Origin: Tamlana sp. 2_MG-2023
Lineage (GTDB): Bacteria; Bacteroidota; Bacteroidia; Flavobacteriales; Flavobacteriaceae
Assembly: GCF_030548465.1 (NCBI RefSeq)
Contig: NZ_JAUOSF010000001.1
Coordinates: 248,001-312,000 of the forward strand
Length of the DNA: 64,000 nt
Direction of reading: 5' to 3'
Below, in pieces: positions 1-7,704 of the stretch. The number at the start of each line of letters is the position of its first letter. Positions within the stretch are counted from its first letter, which is position 1. The notes beneath the pieces are model-generated. The model had not been told where the DNA came from, searched no databases, and was given only the letters and a program-made list of their open reading frames with translations. A program made the translations under genes and the position numbers.

Positions 1-203
1 ACTTTATAACCAAAATCATCATCTGTTTTTGGAAGATTTATAATATGTCTAAGTTGGTTGTCGCTCGCTTCGGGATACATACTAATATCGTGAGTGGTTG
101 TTTCAGGTTTAGACATATTCGTTTCATTTTTATTTGTTGGGTTTTGTGCTTTACAGCTGCAAACCAATAGTACTATGGAAAGGATTAAAATATTAAATTT
201 CAT
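1..203 (-). CDS. eco: Ecotin-like serine protease inhibitor lipoprotein (3' part outside window)
   Basis: The gene reads leftwards from an ATG at 203 and leaves the window after 67 codons. It opens with a lipoprotein signal (MKFNILILSIVLLVCSCK; lipobox cysteine near residue 17). A short linker is followed by SMYPEASDNQLRHIINLP, which resembles the start of mature ecotin (a Y-P-x-A segment, then a basic-hydrophobic beta strand). Ecotins are periplasmic dimeric inhibitors of trypsin-fold proteases; here the protein would be lipid anchored. The dimer arm and reactive loop lie outside the window, so activity cannot be judged. Confidence 0.7.
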   Translation of the reverse strand, partial: MKFNILILSIVLLVCSCKAQNPTNKNETNMSKPETTTHDISMYPEASDNQLRHIINLPKTDDDFGYK

Positions 204-263
204 AATTTTTGTTTTTATAGAATGCACCCATTCTAGGTTATTAGACTGTCAACTTTACAATAA

Positions 264-1502
264 CTATTCCTTTTTAGCGGTAAGCTCTGCGATTTTACAA
301 ATCACTTCTGTGGCTTTTATCATGCTTTTCACAGGAACGTACTCGTAGCGGCCATGAAAATTATGTCCGCCAGCAAAAATATTTGGGCAAGGTAAGCCCA
401 TATAGCTTAATTGTGCGCCGTCAGTTCCGCCACGAATGGCTTTTATAAGTGGCTTTATGCCAACTTGCTTCATGGCTTCTTCAGCAATATCTACAATATG
501 CATTACGGGTTCAATTTTTTCAAGCATGTTGAAATATTGATCTTTAATTTCAGTAGAAACCACCTCATAACCATATTGCGAATTGAGCTCATTCGTAAGT
601 TTCAGCATCATTTCTTTTCGCGCTTCAAAATGCCCTTTATCATGATCACGAATGATATACTCTAATACGGTTTCTTCAACTTCACCTTTCATATTATGTA
701 AATGGAAAAAACCTTGGTATTCTTCAGTATGCTCTGGAGTCTCCAGTCTAGGTAAGGAATTAATAAACTCGGTAGCGATGTACATCGAATTTATCATTTT
801 ACCTTTAGCATAACCTGGATGAACAATCTTCCCTTTTACTTTTACAACAGCGCCTGCAGCATTAAAATTTTCATATTCCAGCTCGCCAATTTGGCTGCCA
901 TCCATGGTGTAAGCCCAGTCTGCTCCAAATTTTTTGACATCAAATTTGTGAGCTCCTCTACCAATTTCTTCATCTGGTGTGAAACCAACTTTAATTGCAC
1001 CATGTTTAATTTCGGGATGATTAATTAAGTACTCCATAGCCGAAATAATTTCACAAATTCCAGCTTTATCATCGGCGCCTAAAAGTGTGGTGCCGTCTGT
1101 TGTAATTAAGGTCTGTCCTACATAAAGATTTAAATCCTCAAAATAATCTGGCGATAACACGATATTTTCAGCTTCGTTTAGTACAATATCTTTACCGTCA
1201 TACTTATCTATAATTTGCGGATTTACGTGAGCTCCCGTAAAATCTGGAGAGGTATCAAAGTGCGATACAAAGCCAATAGTTGGAACCTCATGATCGACAT
1301 TGCTAGGCAAGGTGGCCATGATATAGGCATTTTCATCAATACTAACATCAGATAGGCCAATGGTTTTTAATTCTTCAACCAGTTTATTGGCTAAATCCCA
1401 TTGCTTTTCGGTGCTCGGTGTGGTATTTGAGGTTGGATCAGATTCAGTATCTATGGTTACATAGCTAATAAAACGTTTTATGATGTGTTCTTTTGATATC
1501 AT
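264..1502 (-). CDS. pepT: Peptidase T (tripeptide aminopeptidase, M20 family)
   Basis: The 412-residue length is normal for PepT. This zinc peptidase removes the N-terminal residue from tripeptides in the cytoplasm. Visible M20 features are the metal and catalytic HFD segment (His81, Asp83), the bridging aspartate in GADDKAG (about residue 144), the catalytic glutamates in [10 protein letters not shown] (about 178-179), and the C-terminal [12 protein letters not shown] and [10 protein letters not shown] segments typical of PepT. There is no signal peptide. It lies downstream of the ecotin-like gene's start, on the same strand and separately spaced. Family call is firm. Confidence 0.95.
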   Translation of the reverse strand: MISKEHIIKRFISYVTIDTESDPTSNTTPSTEKQWDLANKLVEELKTIGLSDVSIDENAYIMATLPSNVDHEVPTIGFVSHFDTSPDFTGAHVNPQIIDKYDGKDIVLNEAENIVLSPDYFEDLNLYVGQTLITTDGTTLLGADDKAGICEIISAMEYLINHPEIKHGAIKVGFTPDEEIGRGAHKFDVKKFGADWAYTMDGSQIGELEYENFNAAGAVVKVKGKIVHPGYAKGKMINSMYIATEFINSLPRLETPEHTEEYQGFFHLHNMKGEVEETVLEYIIRDHDKGHFEARKEMMLKLTNELNSQYGYEVVSTEIKDQYFNMLEKIEPVMHIVDIAEEAMKQVGIKPLIKAIRGGTDGAQLSYMGLPCPNIFAGGHNFHGRYEYVPVKSMIKATEVICKIAELTAKKE

Positions 1503-1615
1503 TCTATAATAAATTAAGGGATTAACTTGTAAACCTATTGGTTTTCAGGGTTATAATTGTTTGAAAATTGAAGTTCTAAATTACGAATATTAATTTTTTT
1601 GGGCTTAACAATTGG

Positions 1616-1651
1616 TTGATTTTTTATTTAGATTAATTAGCGGTATTTTTG
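1616..1651 (+). promoter_or_regulatory. Likely pyrD promoter
   Basis: A Bacteroidota -7 box TATTTTTG lies at 1644-1651. A TTG that could serve as the -33 element lies at 1616-1618, with 25 bp between, slightly longer than usual. The box sits 15 bp before the ATG at 1666 and downstream of the in-frame TTG at 1612. This supports 1666 as the true start of pyrD. Confidence 0.45.
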
Positions 1652-1665
1652 CACAAATAATAAAG

Positions 1666-2697
1666 ATGTACAAACTTTTACTTCGCCCGTTATTTTTCTT
1701 GTTCGATCCTGAAAAAATTCATCATTTTACCTTTTCTTTAATTAAAATCACTTCTAAAATCCCTGGTGTTTCAGCTATTTTTAGAAGTTTATATGTTATT
1801 GACGACAAGCGTCTGGAACGAAAATTATTCGGATTAACATTTAAAAACCCAGTGGGGTTAGCAGCAGGATTTGATAAAAACGCCGTGCTTTATAATGAAT
1901 TGGCTAATTTCGGATTTGGTTTTATTGAAATAGGAACCGTAACACCTAAAGGTCAAGAAGGAAATCCGAAGAAACGCTTGTTCAGATTAAAAGAAGACCA
2001 AGGGATTATCAATCGTATGGGTTTTAATAATGAAGGTTTAGAGGCTGCTATTTCTCAGTTGAAGAATAATCAAGGCAAACTCATTATTGGAGGTAATATT
2101 GGAAAAAATACGACGACACAGCCTGAAGATTATACCAAAGATTATTTAGAGTGTTTTAACGCGCTACATCCTTATGTTGATTATTTTGTACTTAATGTAA
2201 GCTGCCCTAACGTAGGGAGTCACGCCAAATTAAATGATAAAGATTATCTGTTAGAATTAATTGGTGCCGTGCAAACAGCAAACAAAACGTTTGAGAAGCA
2301 AAAACCGATTGTCCTAAAAATTGCTCCAGATTTAAATAATGTGCAGTTGGATGAAATCATCGAATTGGTTAATGAAACACAACTTGATGGCGTTATTGCT
2401 AGTAACACGTCTACGGATAGGAGTGGTTTAAAAGCTTCAGATGAATTGTTAGAATCTATAGGAAACGGTGGTTTAAGTGGACAACCGGTTAAAGAAAAAA
2501 GTACAGCTGTTATTAAATACCTTTCGGAAAAAAGTAATAAAGCTTTCCCAATAATAGGTGTAGGCGGTGTGCATTCAGGAAAAGATGCCCTTGAAAAGTT
2601 AGAAGCAGGAGCTGATTTAGTTCAAATTTATACAGGATTTATTTATGAAGGCCCTGGTTTGATTAAGGAAATTAATAAGGCGGTTTTAAAGCAATAA
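1666..2697 (+). CDS. pyrD: Dihydroorotate dehydrogenase (quinone), class 2
   Basis: This 343-residue enzyme oxidises dihydroorotate to orotate at the membrane and passes electrons to quinone, the fourth step of pyrimidine synthesis. The start [20 protein letters not shown] is the classic amphipathic N-terminal helix of class 2 enzymes and matches the ATG at 1666; the frame is open further upstream from a TTG, but a promoter box lies there. FMN-site segments follow: [29 protein letters not shown] (catalytic serine), IGVGGVHSG. It is a single-gene unit between pepT (divergent) and HMG-CoA lyase. Confidence 0.95.
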   Translation: MYKLLLRPLFFLFDPEKIHHFTFSLIKITSKIPGVSAIFRSLYVIDDKRLERKLFGLTFKNPVGLAAGFDKNAVLYNELANFGFGFIEIGTVTPKGQEGNPKKRLFRLKEDQGIINRMGFNNEGLEAAISQLKNNQGKLIIGGNIGKNTTTQPEDYTKDYLECFNALHPYVDYFVLNVSCPNVGSHAKLNDKDYLLELIGAVQTANKTFEKQKPIVLKIAPDLNNVQLDEIIELVNETQLDGVIASNTSTDRSGLKASDELLESIGNGGLSGQPVKEKSTAVIKYLSEKSNKAFPIIGVGGVHSGKDALEKLEAGADLVQIYTGFIYEGPGLIKEINKAVLKQ

Positions 2698-2699
2698 CG

Positions 2700-2780
2700 C
2701 GTCATGCCGAACGCGATTTGGTATCTCATTATATTGATAATACGATTTATGAAGCGCCTTGAATTAAATTCAGGGTGACG
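2700..2780. repeat. REP-like imperfect inverted repeat
   Basis: The segment opens with CGTCATGCCGAA (2700-2711) and closes with TTCAGGGTGACG (2769-2780), which are imperfect reverse complements, so it could fold into a long hairpin. A relative with the same CGTCA...TGACG ends occurs at 34563-34664. Short elements with such ends are, to my knowledge, common between genes in flavobacteria. It lies right after pyrD and might also act as a 3' end structure. Confidence 0.6.
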
Positions 2781-2885
2781 ATATGCTATCTTTTGCTTTT
2801 ACTTACACGTATTTTAAAGAGATGTGTTTAGCGTTTTCAAATTATTAAATAATAAATATTACTTTTATCTTCCATTAAGAAGTTT

Positions 2886-3749
2886 ATGTCTGCACCAATA
2901 AAAATTATTGAATGCCCTAGAGATGCCATGCAGGGCATAAAACAATTTATTCCAACAGCTCAAAAGGTTCAATATATCCAGTCATTATTACGTGTTGGTT
3001 ATGATGCCATTGACTTCGGAAGCTTCGTGTCACCAAAGGCTATTCCGCAAATGGTTGATACTGCTGAAGTTTTATCGCAATTAGATTTAAGTAAGACAAG
3101 CAGTAAACTTTTGGCTATTATTGCCAATACTCGTGGTGCTGTAGATGCGAGTCAGCATAAAGAAATTGATTATTTAGGCTATCCGTTTTCAATTTCAGAA
3201 AACTTCCAAATGCGGAATACGCATAAAACCATCGCACAATCTGTAGTGACCCTTTCAGAAATTTTAGAAATCGCCGATCGGGCCAATAAAGAAGTGGTCG
3301 TTTATATTTCAATGGGATTTGGAAATCCGTATGGAGACCCTTGGAATGTTGATATTGTAGGCGAGTGGACCGAAAAATTAGCCAAAATGGGCGTGAAAAT
3401 ATTATCATTAAGTGATACGGTAGGGACTTCAACACCAGAAACGATTGATTATTTATTTTCTAATTTAATTCCTGAATATTCTCAAATAGAATTTGGTGCA
3501 CACCTGCATACGAACCCAAAAACTTGGTTTGAAAAAATTGATGCCGCGCACAACGCCGGTTGTACACGATTTGATGGCGCCATTCAAGGTTTTGGAGGCT
3601 GTCCCATGGCTAAAGATGAACTTATTGGCAACATGCCCACTGAAAAATTACTCTCTTACTTTACTACTAAACATAAAAATAACCTGAATGCCCTTAGTTT
3701 TGAGAGCGCCTTTAATGAAGCTTCAAAAATTTTCAAGTTTTATTATTAA
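2886..3749 (+). CDS. mvaB: Hydroxymethylglutaryl-CoA lyase
   Basis: This 287-residue TIM-barrel enzyme cleaves HMG-CoA to acetoacetate and acetyl-CoA in leucine and ketone-body catabolism. Seen: the N-terminal IIECPRDAMQG (DRE-TIM-type start with catalytic Arg-Asp), IDFGSFVSPKAIPQM, the metal-binding AHLHT segment near residue 204, and GAIQGFGGCPMAKDELIGN with the active-site cysteine typical of HMG-CoA lyases. It stands alone, with no other leucine-degradation genes in the window. Homocitrate or isopropylmalate synthases share the fold but lack this cysteine loop. Confidence 0.9.
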   Translation: MSAPIKIIECPRDAMQGIKQFIPTAQKVQYIQSLLRVGYDAIDFGSFVSPKAIPQMVDTAEVLSQLDLSKTSSKLLAIIANTRGAVDASQHKEIDYLGYPFSISENFQMRNTHKTIAQSVVTLSEILEIADRANKEVVVYISMGFGNPYGDPWNVDIVGEWTEKLAKMGVKILSLSDTVGTSTPETIDYLFSNLIPEYSQIEFGAHLHTNPKTWFEKIDAAHNAGCTRFDGAIQGFGGCPMAKDELIGNMPTEKLLSYFTTKHKNNLNALSFESAFNEASKIFKFYY

Positions 3750-3756
3750 TTCAATA

Positions 3757-3783
3757 TTTATTTAAATCTAATCTAAATAAATT
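3757..3783. promoter_or_regulatory. Fur-like operator upstream of the imelysin operon
   Basis: The site has arms ATTTATTTA and TAAATAAAT around AATCTAATC, an AT-rich inverted repeat like Bacteroidota Fur boxes. It ends on the -33 TTTG (3783-3786) of the promoter serving the DUF4856/imelysin/TonB set, a repressor-like position. Regulator identity is inferred from the iron-uptake character of the genes. Confidence 0.45.
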
Positions 3784-3813
3784 TTGTGTAGCTGAATTTC
3801 AGTTATATATTTG
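3783..3813 (+). promoter_or_regulatory. Promoter of the DUF4856/imelysin set
   Basis: A TTTG at 3783-3786, a 19-bp spacer and TATATTTG at 3806-3813 match the Bacteroidota consensus closely. The predicted transcription start is about 60 bases before the ATG at 3880. Confidence 0.7.
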
Positions 3814-3879
3814 TGGCCGAAAACGGACGACTATTACAAGTCAGTCTAAATAAGAATAAAAACCAATATTTAGTTTATA

Positions 3880-5088
3880 ATGAAAAAATTAGTTTTAAGT
3901 CTATTTGTAGTATCTGCTTTATTTCAATCATGTTCAAGTGATGATGACAGTGGAGATAATGGAAACAATGTTGTTGCTCCTGCAACTTATGTGTTTGAAA
4001 GAGAAGGAAGTTCAACAGTAAGCTTCTCAGGTCAAACTACTAGAATTCAAATGGCAGAAGAAATTGTTACTGCATTAAAAGATAATGGTTCTACAGAAGC
4101 TCAAATTGACGCTATGTTTGCCCATGTTGAAAATGGAGATGATTTTTCAAATTCAGATTTGAATGCTTCAGATAAAAGCGTGAGAAGTAAAGTGGCTGCG
4201 TCTACAGATTATTTCTCTGCAAATAGTACAGAAGCTAATGCGATTAAAGATGATTTTGATACTTGGATTTCAGAACAAGTTGATGTTGTATTTCAAAGCT
4301 GGAATGATGTAGCTGCTGAAGGTAAAGCAGGTGCAATCTTGCAAGCAAACGGTACAACTATACGTTACGTAAACGCCGAAGGATTAGAATATAACCAAGC
4401 ATTTGCTAAAGGGCTTATAGGAGGTTTAATGATAGACCAAATTTTAAATAACTACTTAAGTACTTCTGTTTTAGATGCAGGGGAAAATATCGAAAATAAC
4501 GATGCTGAAGTTTTAGAATCTGGTAAAAATTATACAACCATGGAGCACAAATGGGATGAAGCTTATGGTTATTTATTTGGAAACGAAGCTAATCCTGCTG
4601 TACCAGAATTAGGTGCAGACCAATTTTTAAGCGAATATTTAGACCGTGTAAGTTCAGATCCTGATTTTGAAGGTTTAGATGTGGATGTTTACAACGCTTT
4701 TAAATTAGGTAGAGCCGCCATTACAGAAGGAGAGTATACTGTACGTGATGAGCAAGTTGAAATTTTAAGAGAAAGTATTTCTTTGGTTCCTGCTGTGCGT
4801 GCCGTTTACTATTTACAAGCTGGAAAAAATAATTTAGCAGCCGATAAAGGTTCTGCGTTTCACGCCTTATCTGAAGCTTACGGGTTTATTTATAGTTTAC
4901 AGTTTACTAGAGATATCGCAACCGATGGCCCTTATTTTACAAAGGCTGAAGTTGATGGGATGCTAGCTGATTTAATGGGGGACAATGGTTTTTGGGGAGT
5001 TTCAGAAGCTACTTTAGATGAATTATCTGATGATATTTCTGCAAGATTTGGTTTCACAACTGAAGCTGCAGCTGACGCATCTAACTAA
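3880..5088 (+). CDS. DUF4856-type lipoprotein
   Basis: A 402-residue lipoprotein: the signal MKKLVLSLFVVSALFQSCSS ends in a lipobox (Cys near 18), followed by an acidic SDDDSGDNG linker typical of exported Bacteroidota lipoproteins. The rest is mainly helical with no catalytic motif that I recognise. It matches what I know as DUF4856, which commonly precedes imelysin and an HTTM protein in flavobacteria. It is the first gene of the presumed iron-uptake set. Function unknown; it may be a surface partner of the TonB receptor. Confidence 0.75.
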   Translation: MKKLVLSLFVVSALFQSCSSDDDSGDNGNNVVAPATYVFEREGSSTVSFSGQTTRIQMAEEIVTALKDNGSTEAQIDAMFAHVENGDDFSNSDLNASDKSVRSKVAASTDYFSANSTEANAIKDDFDTWISEQVDVVFQSWNDVAAEGKAGAILQANGTTIRYVNAEGLEYNQAFAKGLIGGLMIDQILNNYLSTSVLDAGENIENNDAEVLESGKNYTTMEHKWDEAYGYLFGNEANPAVPELGADQFLSEYLDRVSSDPDFEGLDVDVYNAFKLGRAAITEGEYTVRDEQVEILRESISLVPAVRAVYYLQAGKNNLAADKGSAFHALSEAYGFIYSLQFTRDIATDGPYFTKAEVDGMLADLMGDNGFWGVSEATLDELSDDISARFGFTTEAAADASN

Positions 5089-5101
5089 AAGAGATTTTTA
5101 T

Positions 5102-5140
5102 AAACAGCAAATGTATTTTAATGATACATTTGCTGTTTTT
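5102..5140 (+). terminator. Terminator or attenuator after the DUF4856 gene
   Basis: A perfect 15-bp stem (AAACAGCAAATGTAT at 5102-5116 with its complement at 5124-5138) continues into a T run. The next gene has its own -7 box (TATTTTTG at 5143-5150), so this probably separates two transcripts partly. Confidence 0.8.
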
Positions 5141-5165
5141 GCTATTTTTGCCAATATTTTAAGAT

Positions 5166-6269
5166 ATGTTTACATTGAGAAAAGTTTTTCTAGCCCTAAC
5201 CATCGTTATATTATTTAATGCTTGTAGTTCATCTTCTTCAGATGATAACCCTACTAGCGGAACGGATTCCTATGATAGAGGTGAATTATTAGTGAATTTA
5301 GCTGATAATATTATCATTCCTGCTTTTCAAGATTTAAACTCAAAACTTAAAACACTACAGACTGATAAGGATAATTTTATTGCGATTCCAGATCAAACGA
5401 ACTTGGAAACTTTAAGAGGTTCTTGGTTCGCCGCTTATAAAGTGTGGCAATCTGTTGAAATGTTTAATATTGGTAAAGCCGAATCCTTACTTTATGGTTC
5501 TCAAATGAATGTGTATCCAACTTCAATTCAGGAAGTTGAAGCCAATATCACTAATGGTTCATACGATTTAGCACATCCACATAATATTGATGCAGTAGGT
5601 TTTCCTGCGGTAGATTATTTATTATATGGGGTTGCAGTTGATGATGCTGCTATTGTTACAAAATACACAGACGCGAAATATCAAACGTATTTATCTGATG
5701 TTATTGATCAGATGCAAGCGTTAACAGAAATCGTGTTAAACGATTGGACGTCTTCTTACCGAGATACCTTTGTTTCAGAAACCGGAAATACAGCAACAAG
5801 TGCATTGAATAAAATGACTAATGATTATGTGTTTTATTTTGAAAAAGGACTTCGCGCTAATAAAATAGGAATCCCTGCTGGCAATTTTTCAAGCACACCC
5901 TTACCTGATACGGTAGAAGGTTTATACAGTAAAATCTATTCTCAAGAATTAGCTGAAGACGCACTTTCAGCATCATTAGATGTTTTTAACGGAAAGCCTT
6001 ATGCTTCAACAACAATAGGTGAAAGTTTTAAAACTTATTTAGAATTTTTAGATCGTAACGATTTAGTTTCAAAAATCACGACGCAATTTAGTGATGCTAA
6101 AACAAAATTAAATGGCTTAAATGCCAATTTTTATGATCAAATAAACACAGATAACACTAAAATGACCGAAGCTTATGATGCTTTACAGTTAATAGTAGTT
6201 TCTTTAAAAGTAGATATGCTTCAAGCTTTTGATGTTAGCGTAGATTACGTTGATGCTGATGGTGATTAG
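5166..6269 (+). CDS. Imelysin family lipoprotein
   Basis: A 367-residue lipoprotein (MFTLRKVFLALTIVILFNACSSSSSDD). Imelysin (peptidase M75-like) proteins are helical periplasmic or surface proteins tied to iron uptake. The family segments are present: WFAAYKVWQSVEMFNIG, then IDAVGFPAVDYLLYG, then LNKMTNDYVFYFEKGLRANKIGIPAG. The usual GxHxxE metal motif is GFPAVD here, so histidine and glutamate are replaced. Its start lies 16 bp after a -7 box (5143-5150). It is followed by a terminator and then the HTTM gene. Confidence 0.88.
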   Translation: MFTLRKVFLALTIVILFNACSSSSSDDNPTSGTDSYDRGELLVNLADNIIIPAFQDLNSKLKTLQTDKDNFIAIPDQTNLETLRGSWFAAYKVWQSVEMFNIGKAESLLYGSQMNVYPTSIQEVEANITNGSYDLAHPHNIDAVGFPAVDYLLYGVAVDDAAIVTKYTDAKYQTYLSDVIDQMQALTEIVLNDWTSSYRDTFVSETGNTATSALNKMTNDYVFYFEKGLRANKIGIPAGNFSSTPLPDTVEGLYSKIYSQELAEDALSASLDVFNGKPYASTTIGESFKTYLEFLDRNDLVSKITTQFSDAKTKLNGLNANFYDQINTDNTKMTEAYDALQLIVVSLKVDMLQAFDVSVDYVDADGD

Positions 6270-6291
6270 TATCATATAAAACTCATATTTT

Positions 6292-6332
6292 AAAGCTATC
6301 TATAAAGTAAAAATCTTTGTAGATAGCTTTTT
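6292..6332 (+). terminator. Terminator after imelysin gene
   Basis: AAAGCTATCTA at 6292-6302 pairs with TAGATAGCTTT at about 6320-6330 with an A-rich loop and a closing T run. The HTTM gene starts only 14 bp later, so the hairpin may act as a partial terminator. Confidence 0.7.
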
Positions 6333-6345
6333 CACATTTAAGGCT

Positions 6346-7704
6346 ATGACTTTAAAATCATATTTTAATCAGTACACGAATGCAGCACCACTAGCGGTGT
6401 TTCGTATGCTTTTTGGTTTTATGATGTGCTATGGCATGATTCGGTTTTGGTACCACGGTTGGATAGAAACCTTATACATTCAGCCAAAATTTCACTTTTC
6501 TTATTATGGTTTTGAGTGGGTAAAACCGCTTGGAGATTATACTTACTTGCTTTTTATAATTTGCATGGTTTCAGCCATTTTTGTGGCGATTGGTTTGAAA
6601 TACAGATTCGCAATCATTACGTTTTTTATCAGTTTTACTTACATTGAATTGATGGATAAAACCACCTACCTCAATCATTATTATTTTATTAGTTTAATGG
6701 GGTTTTTAATGATTTTATTACCTGCTAATGCTCAGCTTTCAATAGATAACTTAATCAGAAAACGATCTTATCAAAACATCCCAAAATGGACTATTGATGC
6801 CGTAAAACTACTTTTAGGTATTGTGTATTTTTATGCGGGATTGGCTAAATTAAATAGTGATTGGTTATTTAAGGCGATGCCTTTAAAAATTTGGTTGCCC
6901 TCTAAATACGATCTACCGTTAATAGGCGATACCTTAATGCATCAAACTTGGTTTCAATACGCCATGAGTTGGAGCGGGATGCTATATGATTTAGCCATTC
7001 CCTTTTTGTTACTTTATAAACCCACGCGAAAATTCGCTTTTTTATTGGTAGTCGTATTTCATGTATTTACGCGTGTTTTGTTTCCTATAGGGATGTTTCC
7101 TTTTGTGATGATTGCCTCTACATTAATTTTCTTTGAAGCAGGATTTCATAAAAAGATTATTAATCTCATAAAAGATTTATTTCAGAATATTACGCCTTCA
7201 ACTCTTGTTTCAGCCAAACCCTATTATAAATACAGGTTCAAAAGGCCGCTTATTGCTTTTATCGGGTTGTTTTTCGTTTTTCAATTGGCGTTTCCGTTTC
7301 GGTATTTATTATACCCCGGGGAGCTTTTTTGGACCGAAGAAGGTTACCGTTTTTCATGGCGCGTCATGCTTATGGAAAAATTGGGCATGTCAACCTTCAA
7401 AATTGTTGATGCTAAAACAGGCAACTTTTTTTATGTAGATAATAAGGACTTTTTAACTCCTTTTCAGGAAAAGCAAATGGGATCTCAACCTGATTTTATT
7501 TTAGAATACGCCCATTATTTAGGCGATCATTTTACAGCACAAGGCCATAAAAATGTACAAGTTTTTGTTGAAAGTTATGTGGCATTAAATGGCAGATTAA
7601 GCGCGCCATATATAGATAAAACAGTAGATTTGTACCAAGAAAAAGAATCATTTAAACCCAAGCACTGGATTTTACCTTTTAACGATGACATTAAAGGCTT
7701 ATAA
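6346..7704 (+). CDS. HTTM domain (vitamin K-dependent gamma-carboxylase-like) membrane protein
   Basis: A 452-residue integral membrane protein. The N-terminal half has four or more hydrophobic helices with conserved family segments (APLAVFRMLFGFMMCYGMIRFW, DKTTYLNHYYFISLMGFLM, GIVYFYAGLAKLNSDW). Another helical pair follows, then a soluble C-terminal domain from about residue 330 (ELFWTEEGYRFSWRVMLMEK). HTTM proteins resemble the membrane core of vitamin K-dependent carboxylase; the bacterial role is unknown. The end overlaps the TonB receptor start by 20 bp, so the two are translationally coupled. Confidence 0.88.
   Translation: MTLKSYFNQYTNAAPLAVFRMLFGFMMCYGMIRFWYHGWIETLYIQPKFHFSYYGFEWVKPLGDYTYLLFIICMVSAIFVAIGLKYRFAIITFFISFTYIELMDKTTYLNHYYFISLMGFLMILLPANAQLSIDNLIRKRSYQNIPKWTIDAVKLLLGIVYFYAGLAKLNSDWLFKAMPLKIWLPSKYDLPLIGDTLMHQTWFQYAMSWSGMLYDLAIPFLLLYKPTRKFAFLLVVVFHVFTRVLFPIGMFPFVMIASTLIFFEAGFHKKIINLIKDLFQNITPSTLVSAKPYYKYRFKRPLIAFIGLFFVFQLAFPFRYLLYPGELFWTEEGYRFSWRVMLMEKLGMSTFKIVDAKTGNFFYVDNKDFLTPFQEKQMGSQPDFILEYAHYLGDHFTAQGHKNVQVFVESYVALNGRLSAPYIDKTVDLYQEKESFKPKHWILPFNDDIKGL

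Noticed and set aside
1612-1665. Longer pyrD from a TTG at 1612
   Set aside because: A -7 promoter box lies inside this stretch and the class 2 enzyme N-terminus fits the ATG at 1666.
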